64,000 nt of DNA, taken from Sphaerospermopsis torques-reginae ITEP-024 (GTDB lineage: Bacteria; Cyanobacteriota; Cyanobacteriia; Cyanobacteriales; Nostocaceae). Within the stretch, counting starts at the first letter, position 1, and each line of letters starts with the position of its first letter. The translations under genes and the position numbers were made by a program. The notes beneath the pieces are model-generated. The model had not been told where the DNA came from. It searched no databases and saw only the letters and a program-made list of their open reading frames with translations. The DNA lies in the NCBI RefSeq assembly GCF_019598945.1, contig NZ_CP080598.1:4774001-4838000 (forward strand), given 5' to 3'. Positions 1 through 8,852 of this stretch are shown piece after piece.

Positions 1-70
1 CCAAATTTAAAACGACAATCTCAGCTACAGAAAACTTATCCAAAAGCTCAATTATTGAGTTGTCGTTTGA

Positions 71-1267
71 TTAACAATTAAATAATCGCTGTACGCATTT
101 AAGAATCACGGGTTGTAGATAAAATCTTTCCATTTCTTCATCTTTGATTCTTTCTATCAACGCTCGTCGTTTTAAAGATAAGAGTGCTGCTAAAATATCG
201 CCATTGGCAGCATTATTTTTGAGGTTTAAGAGTATTTCTTGACGAGTGAATCCTTGTAATTTAGTGGCTAAAAACTCCATAATCATTTTTTCTAAAGGAG
301 AAATTTGTTCTAGCCATCGTGTTACCAGGGGAGCAAATTCACCAGAGACTAATGTTCCAGAAGCAAGAAACTCTCCCACATCTCCAGCAAATAATTCATG
401 GATGAAATTGGCGGCCATATTCAGAAATAAGGGATTACCACCATATTGATTAACTAGAGTAATCCACTGTTGAGCATCAAAGGTAAGTTGATGATGCTGC
501 AAAAGTTCAATTGCACCTTCCATAAGTCCACCCAGGGGAAAAATCACCGCACCCGCAGCACTTAAAAGATTTAGTCCCTCTGGTTCTTCGCGGCTAGTGA
601 TCATCACACAACTATCATGAGACGTTTGGACAACTGTGCGGAGAAAGTCTGCATATATTTCATATCCTGCACGATATTGTCCCCCACGGTTACCGCCTAA
701 AATTGCATCCCAACCATCAAAAATTAGTAGGGTTTGCGGTGCTAAATCTGGTGGTTTATCTGTTGCTGGTGGGTTGTGGTGAAAGGAAAACCACAGAGTT
801 TGTTGAAAATGCGATCGCCTATTTTCTGCTAATTTTACAGCTAAAGCTGTTTTCCCAATACCTCCTATTCCTGTAATGACAATCAGGGGTGTTCTTTGTT
901 CTATTGCTTGGCTAAGTGTCGCTAGTTCGTAACGTCTGCCAAAGAATAAGGTAATATAGGGGATTTGGGTTGTATTAGCTATGGAAGAATTGAGAGGACG
1001 TTCCACTAAGTCTTGCCAATTTAAACCCAAAACCTGACAAAATGCTTTAAATGCTGAGGCATCAATGGCATCACCTTTAAGGAAGCGTTTCCATGTCGCT
1101 AAAGATACCCCTGCTGCAAATACTTCGGCATTTTCCCAGTTACAGTTAGGTTCAATAATTTGACTGGCTTGTTCTAACCAAAGCGGATTATCAATTGTCC
1201 AACCTTTTTCTTTACGAGCTTGTTTAGTAATTTGCAATCCAGTCTGAGAAAGTTTTAAGCTAGGCAT
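71..1267 (-). CDS. NB-ARC (STAND-type) ATPase with N-terminal helix-turn-helix-like region, no repeat domain
   Basis: A 398-residue protein. The first ~85 residues resemble the XRE-like helical domain found at the front of many cyanobacterial NB-ARC proteins (MPSLKLSQTG start, then a GVSLATWKRFL segment). The P-loop GITGIGGIGKT lies near residue 130, followed by a hydrophobic Walker B strand (TLLIFDGWD) and an R-rich sensor region (VMITSREEP). The C-terminus holds a winged-helix-like part and then stops; the WD40 or TPR sensor array usual in this family is absent. I chose the ATG at 1267 rather than the longer reading frame to 1372, because the family begins with this motif and the extra 35 residues look like translated intergenic DNA. 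STAND ATPases act as nucleotide-dependent switches; the ligand is unknown. Confidence 0.8.
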   Translation of the reverse strand: MPSLKLSQTGLQITKQARKEKGWTIDNPLWLEQASQIIEPNCNWENAEVFAAGVSLATWKRFLKGDAIDASAFKAFCQVLGLNWQDLVERPLNSSIANTTQIPYITLFFGRRYELATLSQAIEQRTPLIVITGIGGIGKTALAVKLAENRRSHFQQTLWFSFHHNPPATDKPPDLAPQTLLIFDGWDAILGGNRGGQYRAGYEIYADFLRTVVQTSHDSCVMITSREEPEGLNLLSAAGAVIFPLGGLMEGAIELLQHHQLTFDAQQWITLVNQYGGNPLFLNMAANFIHELFAGDVGEFLASGTLVSGEFAPLVTRWLEQISPLEKMIMEFLATKLQGFTRQEILLNLKNNAANGDILAALLSLKRRALIERIKDEEMERFYLQPVILKCVQRLFNC

Positions 1268-1372
1268 TACACTAAGTTGGTGAGTGTTAAAAAGTGTCGT
1301 TATGACAAGGCAACAAGCAAGAGGGCAAGAGTTGATGAATTTTACCCTGTTCCTATTCCCTGTTCCTAACAA

Positions 1373-3415
1373 CTAAATAGCTTTAACCCGTTTAATTGCC
1401 ACTAATGCTTGATAAAGCATAGCTGCAACTTCAGCCCGTGTAGCTTCTCTGGTAGGTGTAAGTAGTTTGGGGTCTGGATAATTAATAATAATATTTTGTT
1501 GGATGGCAGTTGCGATCGCTGTTTTGGCATATTCAGGTATAGAGTTTCTATCTGTGTAGGAAATTAGTAAATCGTTATTAGCTGGTGGTAGTCCCAGTCC
1601 GTTGACTAGGGAAACAATCACTTGTAACCTTTGCACATTTTGATCTGGGCGAAAAGTGCGATCGCTAAACCCGCCTACAAAACCACCTCTAGCTGCCACT
1701 TGAATGGCTTTAGCTGCCCAAAAATCGGCGGGAACATCTGTAAATTCAGTTGCTGGACGTTTGGGTGTGGGGTTAAAAGCAGCGGCGATTAAAGCCGTAT
1801 ATTGGGCGCGAGTCATGGGTTTATCTGGTTGGTAGCTACCATCAGCAAAACCTTGAGTTAAATTCATACTCACTAAAGCTCGAATATATGCTTCTGCCCA
1901 ATGTCCTACCAAATCAGAAAATGAGGGAATTTCTGTATCTGGTTTGACAATGTAGGGAGAAGAAATAACTTGTGCCTCACCTCTGGAAACTAAAGCTTGA
2001 TAAATTAATGCTGCTACCTCTGCACGGGTAATTTCTCTTAATGGTTCTAATAGTTCTATTTGGGGGTAGTTAAGAATTAGCAATTTTTGAGTAGCAATTG
2101 TGACTGCATTAGTAGCATAACTGGGAATTTGGGCGCGATCGCTATACACATTTAACCCATTGGGATTACTGCCTGTAAATTTTAAACCATTAACAATTGA
2201 TACTATCGCCTGTACTTTGGTTAAATTTTGCCCTGGTCTAAAAGTACCATCGGGAAAGCCACTCAAAAAACCAGCATCAGCCGCACTCGCAATAGCTGAA
2301 ACTGCCCAAAAATCAGTTCGCACATCTTTAAATCTCTTCAGGTTATTACTAGCAGGTAGTTGAAAAGTTTTCGTAATTAAAGCCGCATATTGAGCGCGGG
2401 TAATAGGTGTAGCAGGTCGAAATGTGCCATCAGGGAAACCACTAATAAAACCTTTATTCACCAATGCTTCTACAAAAGCCGCTGCCCAATGTCCATCTAA
2501 ATCTGCAAAACTGCTACTAATAACTTGGCTAGGAGTATCGGCTGTAGCGGCGAGAAATTTTACTACTCCCTGAACTTGGGCAGGATTTAACTGATTGCCT
2601 ACAGAAATCACTTTTTGGGATGATAAATTTTGAATATCAAAATCTTTGTGATCACGAAAAATATTATCAGCCGGATCTTCGGGTTTACCCAACTCAGGAA
2701 TAGCATTACCATTTACCAATAAACCACCTTGGGTATTTTGGCAAATCAAATTTCGTCGTAATACCGGACTAGCATCACGAGAAAGGGCTATACCTATGCG
2801 GTTATTGGCAAGTTTGTTATTAGCCACTAGAGGGGCTGCAAAATCGCTAATAGCTATTCCTACAGGGTTATTTTCAAATACATTCCGCAGCACTTCCCCT
2901 TTGCTATAACGTGCCATCATTAACCCACTGGCAGCATTTTGGATAAATACATTATCTAAAATGGCGGGTTTAGCCTTACCAGTTGTAAATATTCCTTCCC
3001 GTCCACATTTACTGAATGTATTATTAGCTAAAGTCGGTGCTGTTGATTCAATCCAAATCCCAGTACCCTTAGAAACAGGATTGATCACTGTTACCCCTAA
3101 CAAACTGGCATTACCTAACAACAGCAATGTGATATCTTGCCAACCAAAGGTAGGACTTTGATACTGACCACCGCCAGAAATGATGATTCCCTGACCTTTG
3201 TTAGATTCGTTACCTACTATGAGAATTTCCCCAGGAATAATCAGCGGAAAAACTTCACCTGTAGAAGTGTTATAAGTTCCTGGTGCTAACTGAATAATTC
3301 CTGGTGTTGTAGTGGCTTTTAAGGCACGGGTAATACTTTTTAATGGACTCAACCGAGAACCAGTATTAGCATCGTTACCTATGACGGGATTTACATGGAG
3401 TGTCGCAACAACCAT
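1373..3415 (-). CDS. DUF1565 beta-helix protein with six SLH domains
   Basis: A 680-residue protein. Residues ~5-270 are a DUF1565/right-handed beta-helix region, opening with HVNPVIGNDANTGS and continuing with short N-rich coils. From ~295 to the end there are six S-layer homology motifs in two sets of three; complete motifs include DLDGHWAAAFVEALVNKGF and DLVGHWAEAYIRAL, each followed by an F.DG.(F/Y).P element. SLH domains normally bind peptidoglycan-linked polymers and anchor proteins at the cell envelope. No signal peptide is visible at the N-terminus (MVVATLHVNP), which is odd for an envelope protein. Family assignment is firm; the function of the beta-helix part (carbohydrate binding or cleavage) is not known. 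Confidence 0.88.
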   Translation of the reverse strand: MVVATLHVNPVIGNDANTGSRLSPLKSITRALKATTTPGIIQLAPGTYNTSTGEVFPLIIPGEILIVGNESNKGQGIIISGGGQYQSPTFGWQDITLLLLGNASLLGVTVINPVSKGTGIWIESTAPTLANNTFSKCGREGIFTTGKAKPAILDNVFIQNAASGLMMARYSKGEVLRNVFENNPVGIAISDFAAPLVANNKLANNRIGIALSRDASPVLRRNLICQNTQGGLLVNGNAIPELGKPEDPADNIFRDHKDFDIQNLSSQKVISVGNQLNPAQVQGVVKFLAATADTPSQVISSSFADLDGHWAAAFVEALVNKGFISGFPDGTFRPATPITRAQYAALITKTFQLPASNNLKRFKDVRTDFWAVSAIASAADAGFLSGFPDGTFRPGQNLTKVQAIVSIVNGLKFTGSNPNGLNVYSDRAQIPSYATNAVTIATQKLLILNYPQIELLEPLREITRAEVAALIYQALVSRGEAQVISSPYIVKPDTEIPSFSDLVGHWAEAYIRALVSMNLTQGFADGSYQPDKPMTRAQYTALIAAAFNPTPKRPATEFTDVPADFWAAKAIQVAARGGFVGGFSDRTFRPDQNVQRLQVIVSLVNGLGLPPANNDLLISYTDRNSIPEYAKTAIATAIQQNIIINYPDPKLLTPTREATRAEVAAMLYQALVAIKRVKAI

Positions 3416-3449
3416 AATTTATACTTTATAATAATTTCAATAGTTTAAG

Positions 3450-3481
3450 CAGTCAGGAGTCAGGAGTCAGGAGTCAGGAGG
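3450..3481. repeat. gtcagga heptamer tandem repeat
   Basis: About four units of gtcagga upstream of the SLH gene. This is the short tandem repeat type that recurs between genes all over the window. Confidence 0.9.
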
Positions 3482-3730
3482 AAGAACTACAAGCATCTGA
3501 TAATTACCTTTACTGGGGTGAAAGTGAGAAGATTGGGAAATAGGAAATTTTGGCTTTTTTTCTCCTATCAAGGAGAGGTTTTAAACCTGGAATTAAACAA
3601 TTAATTAAACAATTGTCGTCAGGATTCAGGATACAGAATACAGGATTGAGAATGAATGAGAGTGTTTGAGTCATTATTGATAATTGATGAACAAACTTTC
3701 TCCTGTTAATTCCTACTACAAACAAATATT

Positions 3731-3790
3731 CTGACTCCTGACTCCTGACTCCTTGCAAATTATCAATTATCAATTATCAATTATCAATTG
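3731..3790. repeat. Paired tandem repeats ctgactc and caattat
   Basis: Two adjacent heptamer arrays: three units of ctgactc (reverse complement of the gtcagga type), then about four units of caattat that run into the 3' end of murF. The 87-residue reading frame over 3510-3773 is made largely of this repeat DNA and is not called. Confidence 0.85.
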
Positions 3791-5141
3791 ACAATCGCAA
3801 CTGATTAACAACCTGATCTAATCCTACGGAATGGGCAGCTTTAAATAATAGGCGATCGCCTGCTTGCACATAAGTCTTTAATCTGGTTACTAAATCACTA
3901 TGAGTAGTAAAACATTCACAAGGAATTCCTTTTGCACTATCAGCAATAATTTCTGCATCTGTGCTATTAACCAAAACCAACAAACCATCTAAATGCAATT
4001 TTTGTACCAGTTCCCCAACTTGTTGATGTAATTGTGGGGATCTGTCTCCTAACTCCTTCATTGCTCCTAATACGGCAATTTTCCGCTTTCCTGGTGTATC
4101 TGCTAATAACTGTAAAGCTGCTAACATCGCTTCTGGGGCGGCGTTATAAGTTTCATCTAAAATCACAATATCATTAGGTAATGTAAAACGTTGCGATCGC
4201 CCTCCTGGCATATTCACAATTACCCCATTTTTTAGGGTTTGCCAATCAATTTCTAATACCTGAGCCACTGCTAAAGCTGCTAAAAAATTAGTCGCATTAT
4301 GACGGCCAGGTAAGGGTAAAGGTAAACGTATTCCTGCCACTTCTATAGTTTCATTATCCAGTAATTTCCCGCGAATATCCCCACCAGAAAAACCATAACT
4401 AATTACTTTCCCCTGCCAAAATTTCTTTGCTGTCTCCATTAATAAAGGACTATCATAATTGAGAATTGCCACACTATCACTAGGCATTTCTGCTAATAAC
4501 TCACATTTAGCTTCTGCGATCGCTTGTTCTGAACCTAGTAACTCAATATGTGCTGTTCCCACATTAGTAATCACACCGATATTTGGCCTAGCTATTTGTG
4601 TTAATTCTGCAATTTGTCCCCTCCCTCGCATGGCCATTTCTATGACTGCAAAATCATCTTCTGCACCCAGTTCTAACAACGTTTTAGGAACACCTATTTC
4701 ATTGTTGAAATTTCCATAGGTTTTGTGAACTTGTCCTCTAGTTCCTAAAACTGCGGCGATCAGTTCCTTGGTTGTGGTTTTACCTACTGAACCTGTTACC
4801 CCAATTACAGGAATAGTAAAGGAATCCCGCCACCATCTAGCAATTTGCTGATATGCCTTGAGGGTGTCGGAAACTTCTAATATAGGTATGTCAGGGTTTT
4901 CATTAGTATACTCTACAATGGCGGCAATTGCACCCTTGGCGATCGCCATTTTTACAAACTTGTGTCCATCGAACTTTTCGCCGCGTAAGGCTAAAAACAC
5001 TTCACCCGGTTGTAAAATCCTGGTGTCTGTTTGGATACCCTTGCTTACTTGAGCTAATGCAGATGCAGATAAATTTACAGGACGGGCTGATAGAACTTCA
5101 ACCAATTGGGATAAAGTAGCCGAAACAGACATACTGATCAT
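3777..5141 (-). CDS. murF: UDP-N-acetylmuramoyl-tripeptide--D-alanyl-D-alanine ligase
   Basis: MurF adds D-Ala-D-Ala to UDP-MurNAc-tripeptide with ATP, the last cytoplasmic step of peptidoglycan precursor synthesis. The 454-residue length fits the family. An N-terminal uridine-binding region (GIQTDTRILQPGEVFLALRG, FDGHKFV) precedes the ATP loop GVTGSVGKTTTKELI, then the Mur ligase central part (TYGNFNNEIGVPKTLL, ERIAEMAMRGRG-type segment around MAMRGRGQIAELT) and a C-terminal domain with DETYNAAPEAM and VLGAMKELGDRS. The longest frame begins with TTG at 5144; ATG at 5141 or 5132 is more likely and no strong ribosome binding site separates the two. It is a stand-alone gene, with repeats on both sides. 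Confidence 0.93.
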   Translation of the reverse strand: MISMSVSATLSQLVEVLSARPVNLSASALAQVSKGIQTDTRILQPGEVFLALRGEKFDGHKFVKMAIAKGAIAAIVEYTNENPDIPILEVSDTLKAYQQIARWWRDSFTIPVIGVTGSVGKTTTKELIAAVLGTRGQVHKTYGNFNNEIGVPKTLLELGAEDDFAVIEMAMRGRGQIAELTQIARPNIGVITNVGTAHIELLGSEQAIAEAKCELLAEMPSDSVAILNYDSPLLMETAKKFWQGKVISYGFSGGDIRGKLLDNETIEVAGIRLPLPLPGRHNATNFLAALAVAQVLEIDWQTLKNGVIVNMPGGRSQRFTLPNDIVILDETYNAAPEAMLAALQLLADTPGKRKIAVLGAMKELGDRSPQLHQQVGELVQKLHLDGLLVLVNSTDAEIIADSAKGIPCECFTTHSDLVTRLKTYVQAGDRLLFKAAHSVGLDQVVNQLRLSIDN

Positions 5142-5193
5142 CAATAAAAGTTAATTACCAAATCCTACAATCTTTGAGGACAGAATTGACACT

Positions 5194-5471
5194 CCCTACA
5201 TTGTTGACGCGAAACCTAAATAGGGGTTGCTGAGAAAGTCTTTCCGTGAGGGCATAGGAGTCAGGAGTCAGGAGTCAGGAGGAGATTTGAAAATTTCTTT
5301 GCCATCTCTTGAAATCCCCAAAAATGCACACTTTTTCCGGTATACCCTTCAAAACCCTTGCACTTTTTTCCTGTTTATCAGCCTCTAACCTTTGATATAT
5401 CAAGGTTTTAGGTTTATTCAGCAAACCCTAAATCAAAATGTGGTTTATTTACCTGAAAATAGCTGTAATTC
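5194..5471. repeat. 66-bp dispersed repeat split by a MITE insertion
   Basis: The parts 5194-5221 and 5434-5471 together match the uninterrupted sequence at 11184-11249 (from ccctacattgttgacgcg through gaaaatagctgtaattc). Here the unit is interrupted by the element at 5222-5429, whose 4-bp target duplication AAAT is at 5218-5221 and 5430-5433. The upstream in-frame start at 5438 of the next gene falls inside this repeat, which argues against using it. Confidence 0.85.
5222..5429. mobile_element. 208-bp MITE-like element (family B), TSD AAAT
   Basis: Terminal inverted repeats AGGGGTTGCTGA (left) and AGGGTTTGCTGAATAAA (right end, reverse complement). It is flanked by AAAT on both sides and has no coding capacity. 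Its interior holds a gtcagga repeat at 5258-5282. A second member is at 60203-60422 with a different 4-bp duplication (CGAT), and a degraded member is near 10958-11310. A transposase acting in trans is inferred; none is in the window. Confidence 0.85.
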
Positions 5472-5542
5472 AAAATATGAATCTCAGTATTTTCGTGTTA
5501 AAATACCGCCAAGTGGTGAGATTTTCTACTAAAATGATTAAA

Positions 5543-6877
5543 ATGACATCAGATTTTCACTTTCTTAAACGGCTATATAACGCTTTTGATCCCTTTCAAC
5601 CTTTACCTGCGGGAGATCCTGCTTATGTTGACTGTCAGGAAGTGCGGGGAGATGGTGATATTTTGGAAGCAGTAGGGAGAGAGATTTTATATTCTGATAG
5701 AAATACCTGTCAACTGTATGCAGGTCATCGTGGTGCGGGAAAATCTACAGAATTATTAAGACTACAACAATTTTTAGATGAAAAAGGGTTTTTTGTCGTC
5801 TACTTTCCGGCAGATGAAAAAGATATTGATCCAGAGGATGTTCAATATACAGATATTCTTTTAGCTTGCACTCGCAATATTTTAGCAGCATTTAAAGATA
5901 AAACTAATTCACCAGCTATATTAAATTGGTTAAAAGGACGATTTGAGGATTTAAAAGATTTCTTACAAACAGAAATTTACCTAGATGAATTATCAATTGA
6001 AGCACAGGTTTCACAACTTGCCAAAATCACTACAAAAATCCGCAGTGAACCCAATGAACGCCGCAAAATTCGCGATTTAATTAATCCCCATACGACTACT
6101 TTAACTCAGGCATTAAATGAATTTATTCAAGATGTCAAAAAAAATCTACCTTCAGGATATGACAAATTAGTTTTAATTGCTGATAATTTAGATAGAATTG
6201 TTCCTGTTATCCAAGGAGAAGACCGCAGCAACCATGATCAAATTTTTATAGATCGCAATGAACAACTGAAAGCTTTAGATTGTCATTTAGTTTATACAGT
6301 ACCAATTTCTTTAATTTATTCTGACAGATCATCTTCATTAGTAGATATATATGGTACTCCCCAAGTATTACCAATGATTATGGTACAAACTCCTGAAAAT
6401 GAACCCTATCCACCAGGAATTAATAAAGTTATTGAAGTTCTCCAAAAACGACTCACTACCATAGACCCTAGTAAATCTATTGTGGATTTATTTGACAACA
6501 GGGAATCTTTAGAAAATTTATGTTTAATGAGTGGTGGTCATGTGCGAAATTTATTATTATTAATGAAGGAAGCTCTCAAATACACCAATACTTTACCGAT
6601 TTCTAAAAAGGCTTTACAACGGTCAATTAGCGAGTTAAGAAATACCTATAAAAATACCATTTACTTTAATGAATGGGAAGCACTGGCAAAGGTTCATCAT
6701 ACTAAGGAGATAGTTAATGATCAACTTTATCGGGGTTTATTATTTAATCGCTGTATTTTAGAATATCGTTATCAAGAACCTGATGGAGAAACTAAATTTT
6801 GGTATGATATTCATCCTCTGATTAAGGGTATCAAAGAATTTCAGGATGCTTATAACCAGCTTTACCCAAATGCTTAA
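5543..6877 (+). CDS. P-loop (AAA/STAND-like) ATPase paired with the downstream TPR protein
   Basis: About 444 residues from ATG 5543; ATG 5534 is possible, while the longer frame from 5438 starts inside a dispersed repeat. Residues ~10-30 are a conserved lead-in (LYNAFDPFQPLPAGDPAYVD), followed by Walker A GHRGAGKSTELL near residue 58 and a Walker B-like strand LVLIADNLDRI near ~210. The C-terminal third resembles a helical lid plus winged helix (GGHVRNLLLLMKEALKYT, FWYDIHPLIKGI). This is a cyanobacterial ATPase type often annotated only as a P-loop NTPase. It has the same strand as the TPR gene 293 bp downstream, with only a MITE between them, so the two probably work together. Molecular role is not established; a regulatory or conflict-related switch is inference. 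Confidence 0.75.
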   Translation: MTSDFHFLKRLYNAFDPFQPLPAGDPAYVDCQEVRGDGDILEAVGREILYSDRNTCQLYAGHRGAGKSTELLRLQQFLDEKGFFVVYFPADEKDIDPEDVQYTDILLACTRNILAAFKDKTNSPAILNWLKGRFEDLKDFLQTEIYLDELSIEAQVSQLAKITTKIRSEPNERRKIRDLINPHTTTLTQALNEFIQDVKKNLPSGYDKLVLIADNLDRIVPVIQGEDRSNHDQIFIDRNEQLKALDCHLVYTVPISLIYSDRSSSLVDIYGTPQVLPMIMVQTPENEPYPPGINKVIEVLQKRLTTIDPSKSIVDLFDNRESLENLCLMSGGHVRNLLLLMKEALKYTNTLPISKKALQRSISELRNTYKNTIYFNEWEALAKVHHTKEIVNDQLYRGLLFNRCILEYRYQEPDGETKFWYDIHPLIKGIKEFQDAYNQLYPNA

Positions 6878-6888
6878 CCTCTCCCTAA

Positions 6889-7039
6889 GAGGATGTTTGA
6901 AAAGTATCAGAATTAATCGAGATCCCCCCAACCCCCCTTACAAAGGGGGGCTAAATTCCTCAAAGTCCTCCTTTTCAAGGGGGATTTAGGGGGATCTGCG
7001 GGTGTCAGATCCCACACGAAAAAGTTTTCAAACAACCTC
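6889..7039. mobile_element. 151-bp MITE-like element (family A), TSD TAA
   Basis: Imperfect terminal inverted repeats GAGGATGTTTGAAAAGT and GAGGTTGTTTGAAAACTT. It is flanked by TAA at 6886-6888 and 7040-7042. The inside is rich in short palindromic C/G runs, including tttcaagggggatttagggg. The 3-bp TNA target duplication and GAG-starting ends match what is known for IS5-family (IS427/IS1031-like) elements; that assignment is inference. Sister copy: 8853-9037. Confidence 0.85.
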
Positions 7040-7170
7040 TAACCCTCTCCTAAAAGGAAAGGGAACAGGGCAAAATTTGATTCCCCAGTTTTATTATTCA
7101 ATATTGAATTGTATCTCATTGATCTACAATCTACTGTAAGAACAAAATTCTTAAAAAATTCTCTCAAACA

Positions 7171-8841
7171 ATGCCTCTAAAACTAAGTGAATGGGATAAT
7201 GATTTACCCATAGAACAAGACGAAGAATATCAAGCCTTTCTGCGGACACTGCGGTTTACAGAAGGTTTTGCTTTATTATTTGTTCGCTGTTCTCCTGCTA
7301 GTGGTGAACAATTAGTTAATAAAGTTAAAGCAGATATTCATGATCAAAAGATAGAAATTCTCAAATTAAATAAAAATGTTACTAATTTATATGTAGAAGT
7401 TGATCAATTACCTAACAAAAATCATATCAATATTTTATTCATTACAGGTTTAGAATCTGCATTGTATAAATATGAAGAAGCCAAAACTTTAGCAGGTTGG
7501 AGTAGTCGAGAAACCCATCATTATAGCTGGGAAGGTGTACCACCAATTTTAATTAACATTAACCAGCAGCGAGAAAGATTTAGAGATCAATTTAAAATTT
7601 GTTTTGTATTCTTATTACCACAGTTTGCAATTAAATATTTTATTCACCGCGCCCCCGATTTTTTTGATTGGCGTTCTGGTTTATTTGAATTTCCTCTTGA
7701 TAAAGATAAGCTAGATCAAGAATTAAATCGGATTATTCAGGAAGGAAGTTATGAACAGTATATAAATTTAACTCCAGAAGCAACAAATCAGAAAATTCTA
7801 GAAATCATAGAAATTATTGAACATGATCAAATAGAGAATGTTCAAAAAGCTGAATTGTTTTTTGAATTAGGTTATTTACAAAATATTAAACAAGATTATC
7901 AATCTGCAATTTCTTCTTTCGACAAAGCACTGGAATTTAAACCTGATTATCACCAAGCTTGGTACAACCGGGGTATTTCCCTACGTAATTTAGGTAGGTA
8001 TGAAGAGGCGATATCTTCCTACGATAAAGCACTGGAAATTAAACCTGATTATCACCAAGCTTGGTACAACCGGGGCAATTCCCTAGATAATTTAGGAAGG
8101 TATGAAGAGGCGATATCTTCCTACGATAAAGCACTGGAAATTAAACCTGATTATCACCAAGCTTGGTACAACCGGGGCATTTCCCTAGATAATTTAGGAA
8201 GGTATGAAGAGGCGATATCTTCCTACGATAAAGCACTGGAAATTAAACCTGATAAACATGAAGCTTGGAACAACCGGGGCATTTCCCTAGATAATTTAGG
8301 TAGGTATGAAGAGGCGATATCTTCCTACGATAAAGCACTGGAATTTCAACCTGATGATCATGAAGCTTGGAACAACCGGGGCATTTCCCTAGATAATTTA
8401 GGTAGGTATGAAGAGGCGATATCTTCCTACGATAAAGCACTGGAATTTCAACCTGATTATCACCAAGCTTGGTACAACCGGGGCAATTCCCTCTATAATT
8501 TAGGAAGGTATGAAGAGGCGATATCTTCCTACGATAAAGCACTGGAAATTAAACCTGATGATCATGAAGCTTGGTACAACCGGGGCAATTCCCTCTATAA
8601 TTTAGGAAGGTATGAAGAGGCGATATCTTCCTACGATAAAGCACTGGAAATTAAACCTGATTATCACCAAGCTTGGTACAATAAAGCTCGTGTTTATGCC
8701 CTACAAGGTAATATTGAAAAAGCAATTGAAAATCTACAAACAGCAATTATTTTGAATCCTGATACAGTTAGAGAATGGGCAAAAACTAACTCAGATTTTG
8801 ATGCTATTCGGGAAGATGAACGCTTTCAAGCTTTATTTTAA
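7171..8841 (+). CDS. TPR protein with degenerate NTPase-like (inactive-STAND-like) N-terminal domain
   Basis: A 556-residue protein. Residues 1-~225 form a domain with strands where an NTPase would have Walker A and B, but the loop reads FVRCSPASGEQLV (no GKS/T) and the second strand is NILFITGLES without the usual acid. A later conserved stretch includes NINQQRERFRD, KICFVFLLPQFAI and APDFFDWRSGLFEF, which I associate with inactive STAND-type domains. Residues ~235-520 are TPR repeats, seven of them 34-residue copies of the pattern NLGRYEEAISSYDKALE, nearly identical also in DNA. The tail (NPDTVREWAKTNSDFDAIREDERFQALF) is a common TPR cap. It follows the ATPase gene on the same strand. TPRs suggest protein binding; function is unknown. 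Confidence 0.82.
   Translation: MPLKLSEWDNDLPIEQDEEYQAFLRTLRFTEGFALLFVRCSPASGEQLVNKVKADIHDQKIEILKLNKNVTNLYVEVDQLPNKNHINILFITGLESALYKYEEAKTLAGWSSRETHHYSWEGVPPILININQQRERFRDQFKICFVFLLPQFAIKYFIHRAPDFFDWRSGLFEFPLDKDKLDQELNRIIQEGSYEQYINLTPEATNQKILEIIEIIEHDQIENVQKAELFFELGYLQNIKQDYQSAISSFDKALEFKPDYHQAWYNRGISLRNLGRYEEAISSYDKALEIKPDYHQAWYNRGNSLDNLGRYEEAISSYDKALEIKPDYHQAWYNRGISLDNLGRYEEAISSYDKALEIKPDKHEAWNNRGISLDNLGRYEEAISSYDKALEFQPDDHEAWNNRGISLDNLGRYEEAISSYDKALEFQPDYHQAWYNRGNSLYNLGRYEEAISSYDKALEIKPDDHEAWYNRGNSLYNLGRYEEAISSYDKALEIKPDYHQAWYNKARVYALQGNIEKAIENLQTAIILNPDTVREWAKTNSDFDAIREDERFQALF
7914..8690 (+). repeat. 102-bp near-identical tandem repeats inside the TPR gene
   Basis: Seven to seven and a half direct repeats of 102 bp (34 codons). 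Units differ mainly at short variable blocks (tattatcaccaa versus gatgatcatgaa, attaaacct versus tttcaacct, gataat versus tataat), and variants are shuffled among units. This indicates recent amplification or recombination. Confidence 0.92.
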
Positions 8842-8852
8842 AATGATCCTTA

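Noticed and set aside
1-81. Possible 3' end of a plus-strand gene (frame ending at 79-81)
   Set aside because: Two frames are open over this short edge and neither shows a recognisable family; too short to support.
3510-3773. 87-residue minus-strand reading frame after murF
   Set aside because: It consists mostly of heptamer repeat translations, with no ribosome binding site or family.
8243-8542. 99-residue minus-strand frame with repeating LYRRKISPLHT units
   Set aside because: A mirror of the 102-bp TPR repeats on the opposite strand; no independent coding evidence.
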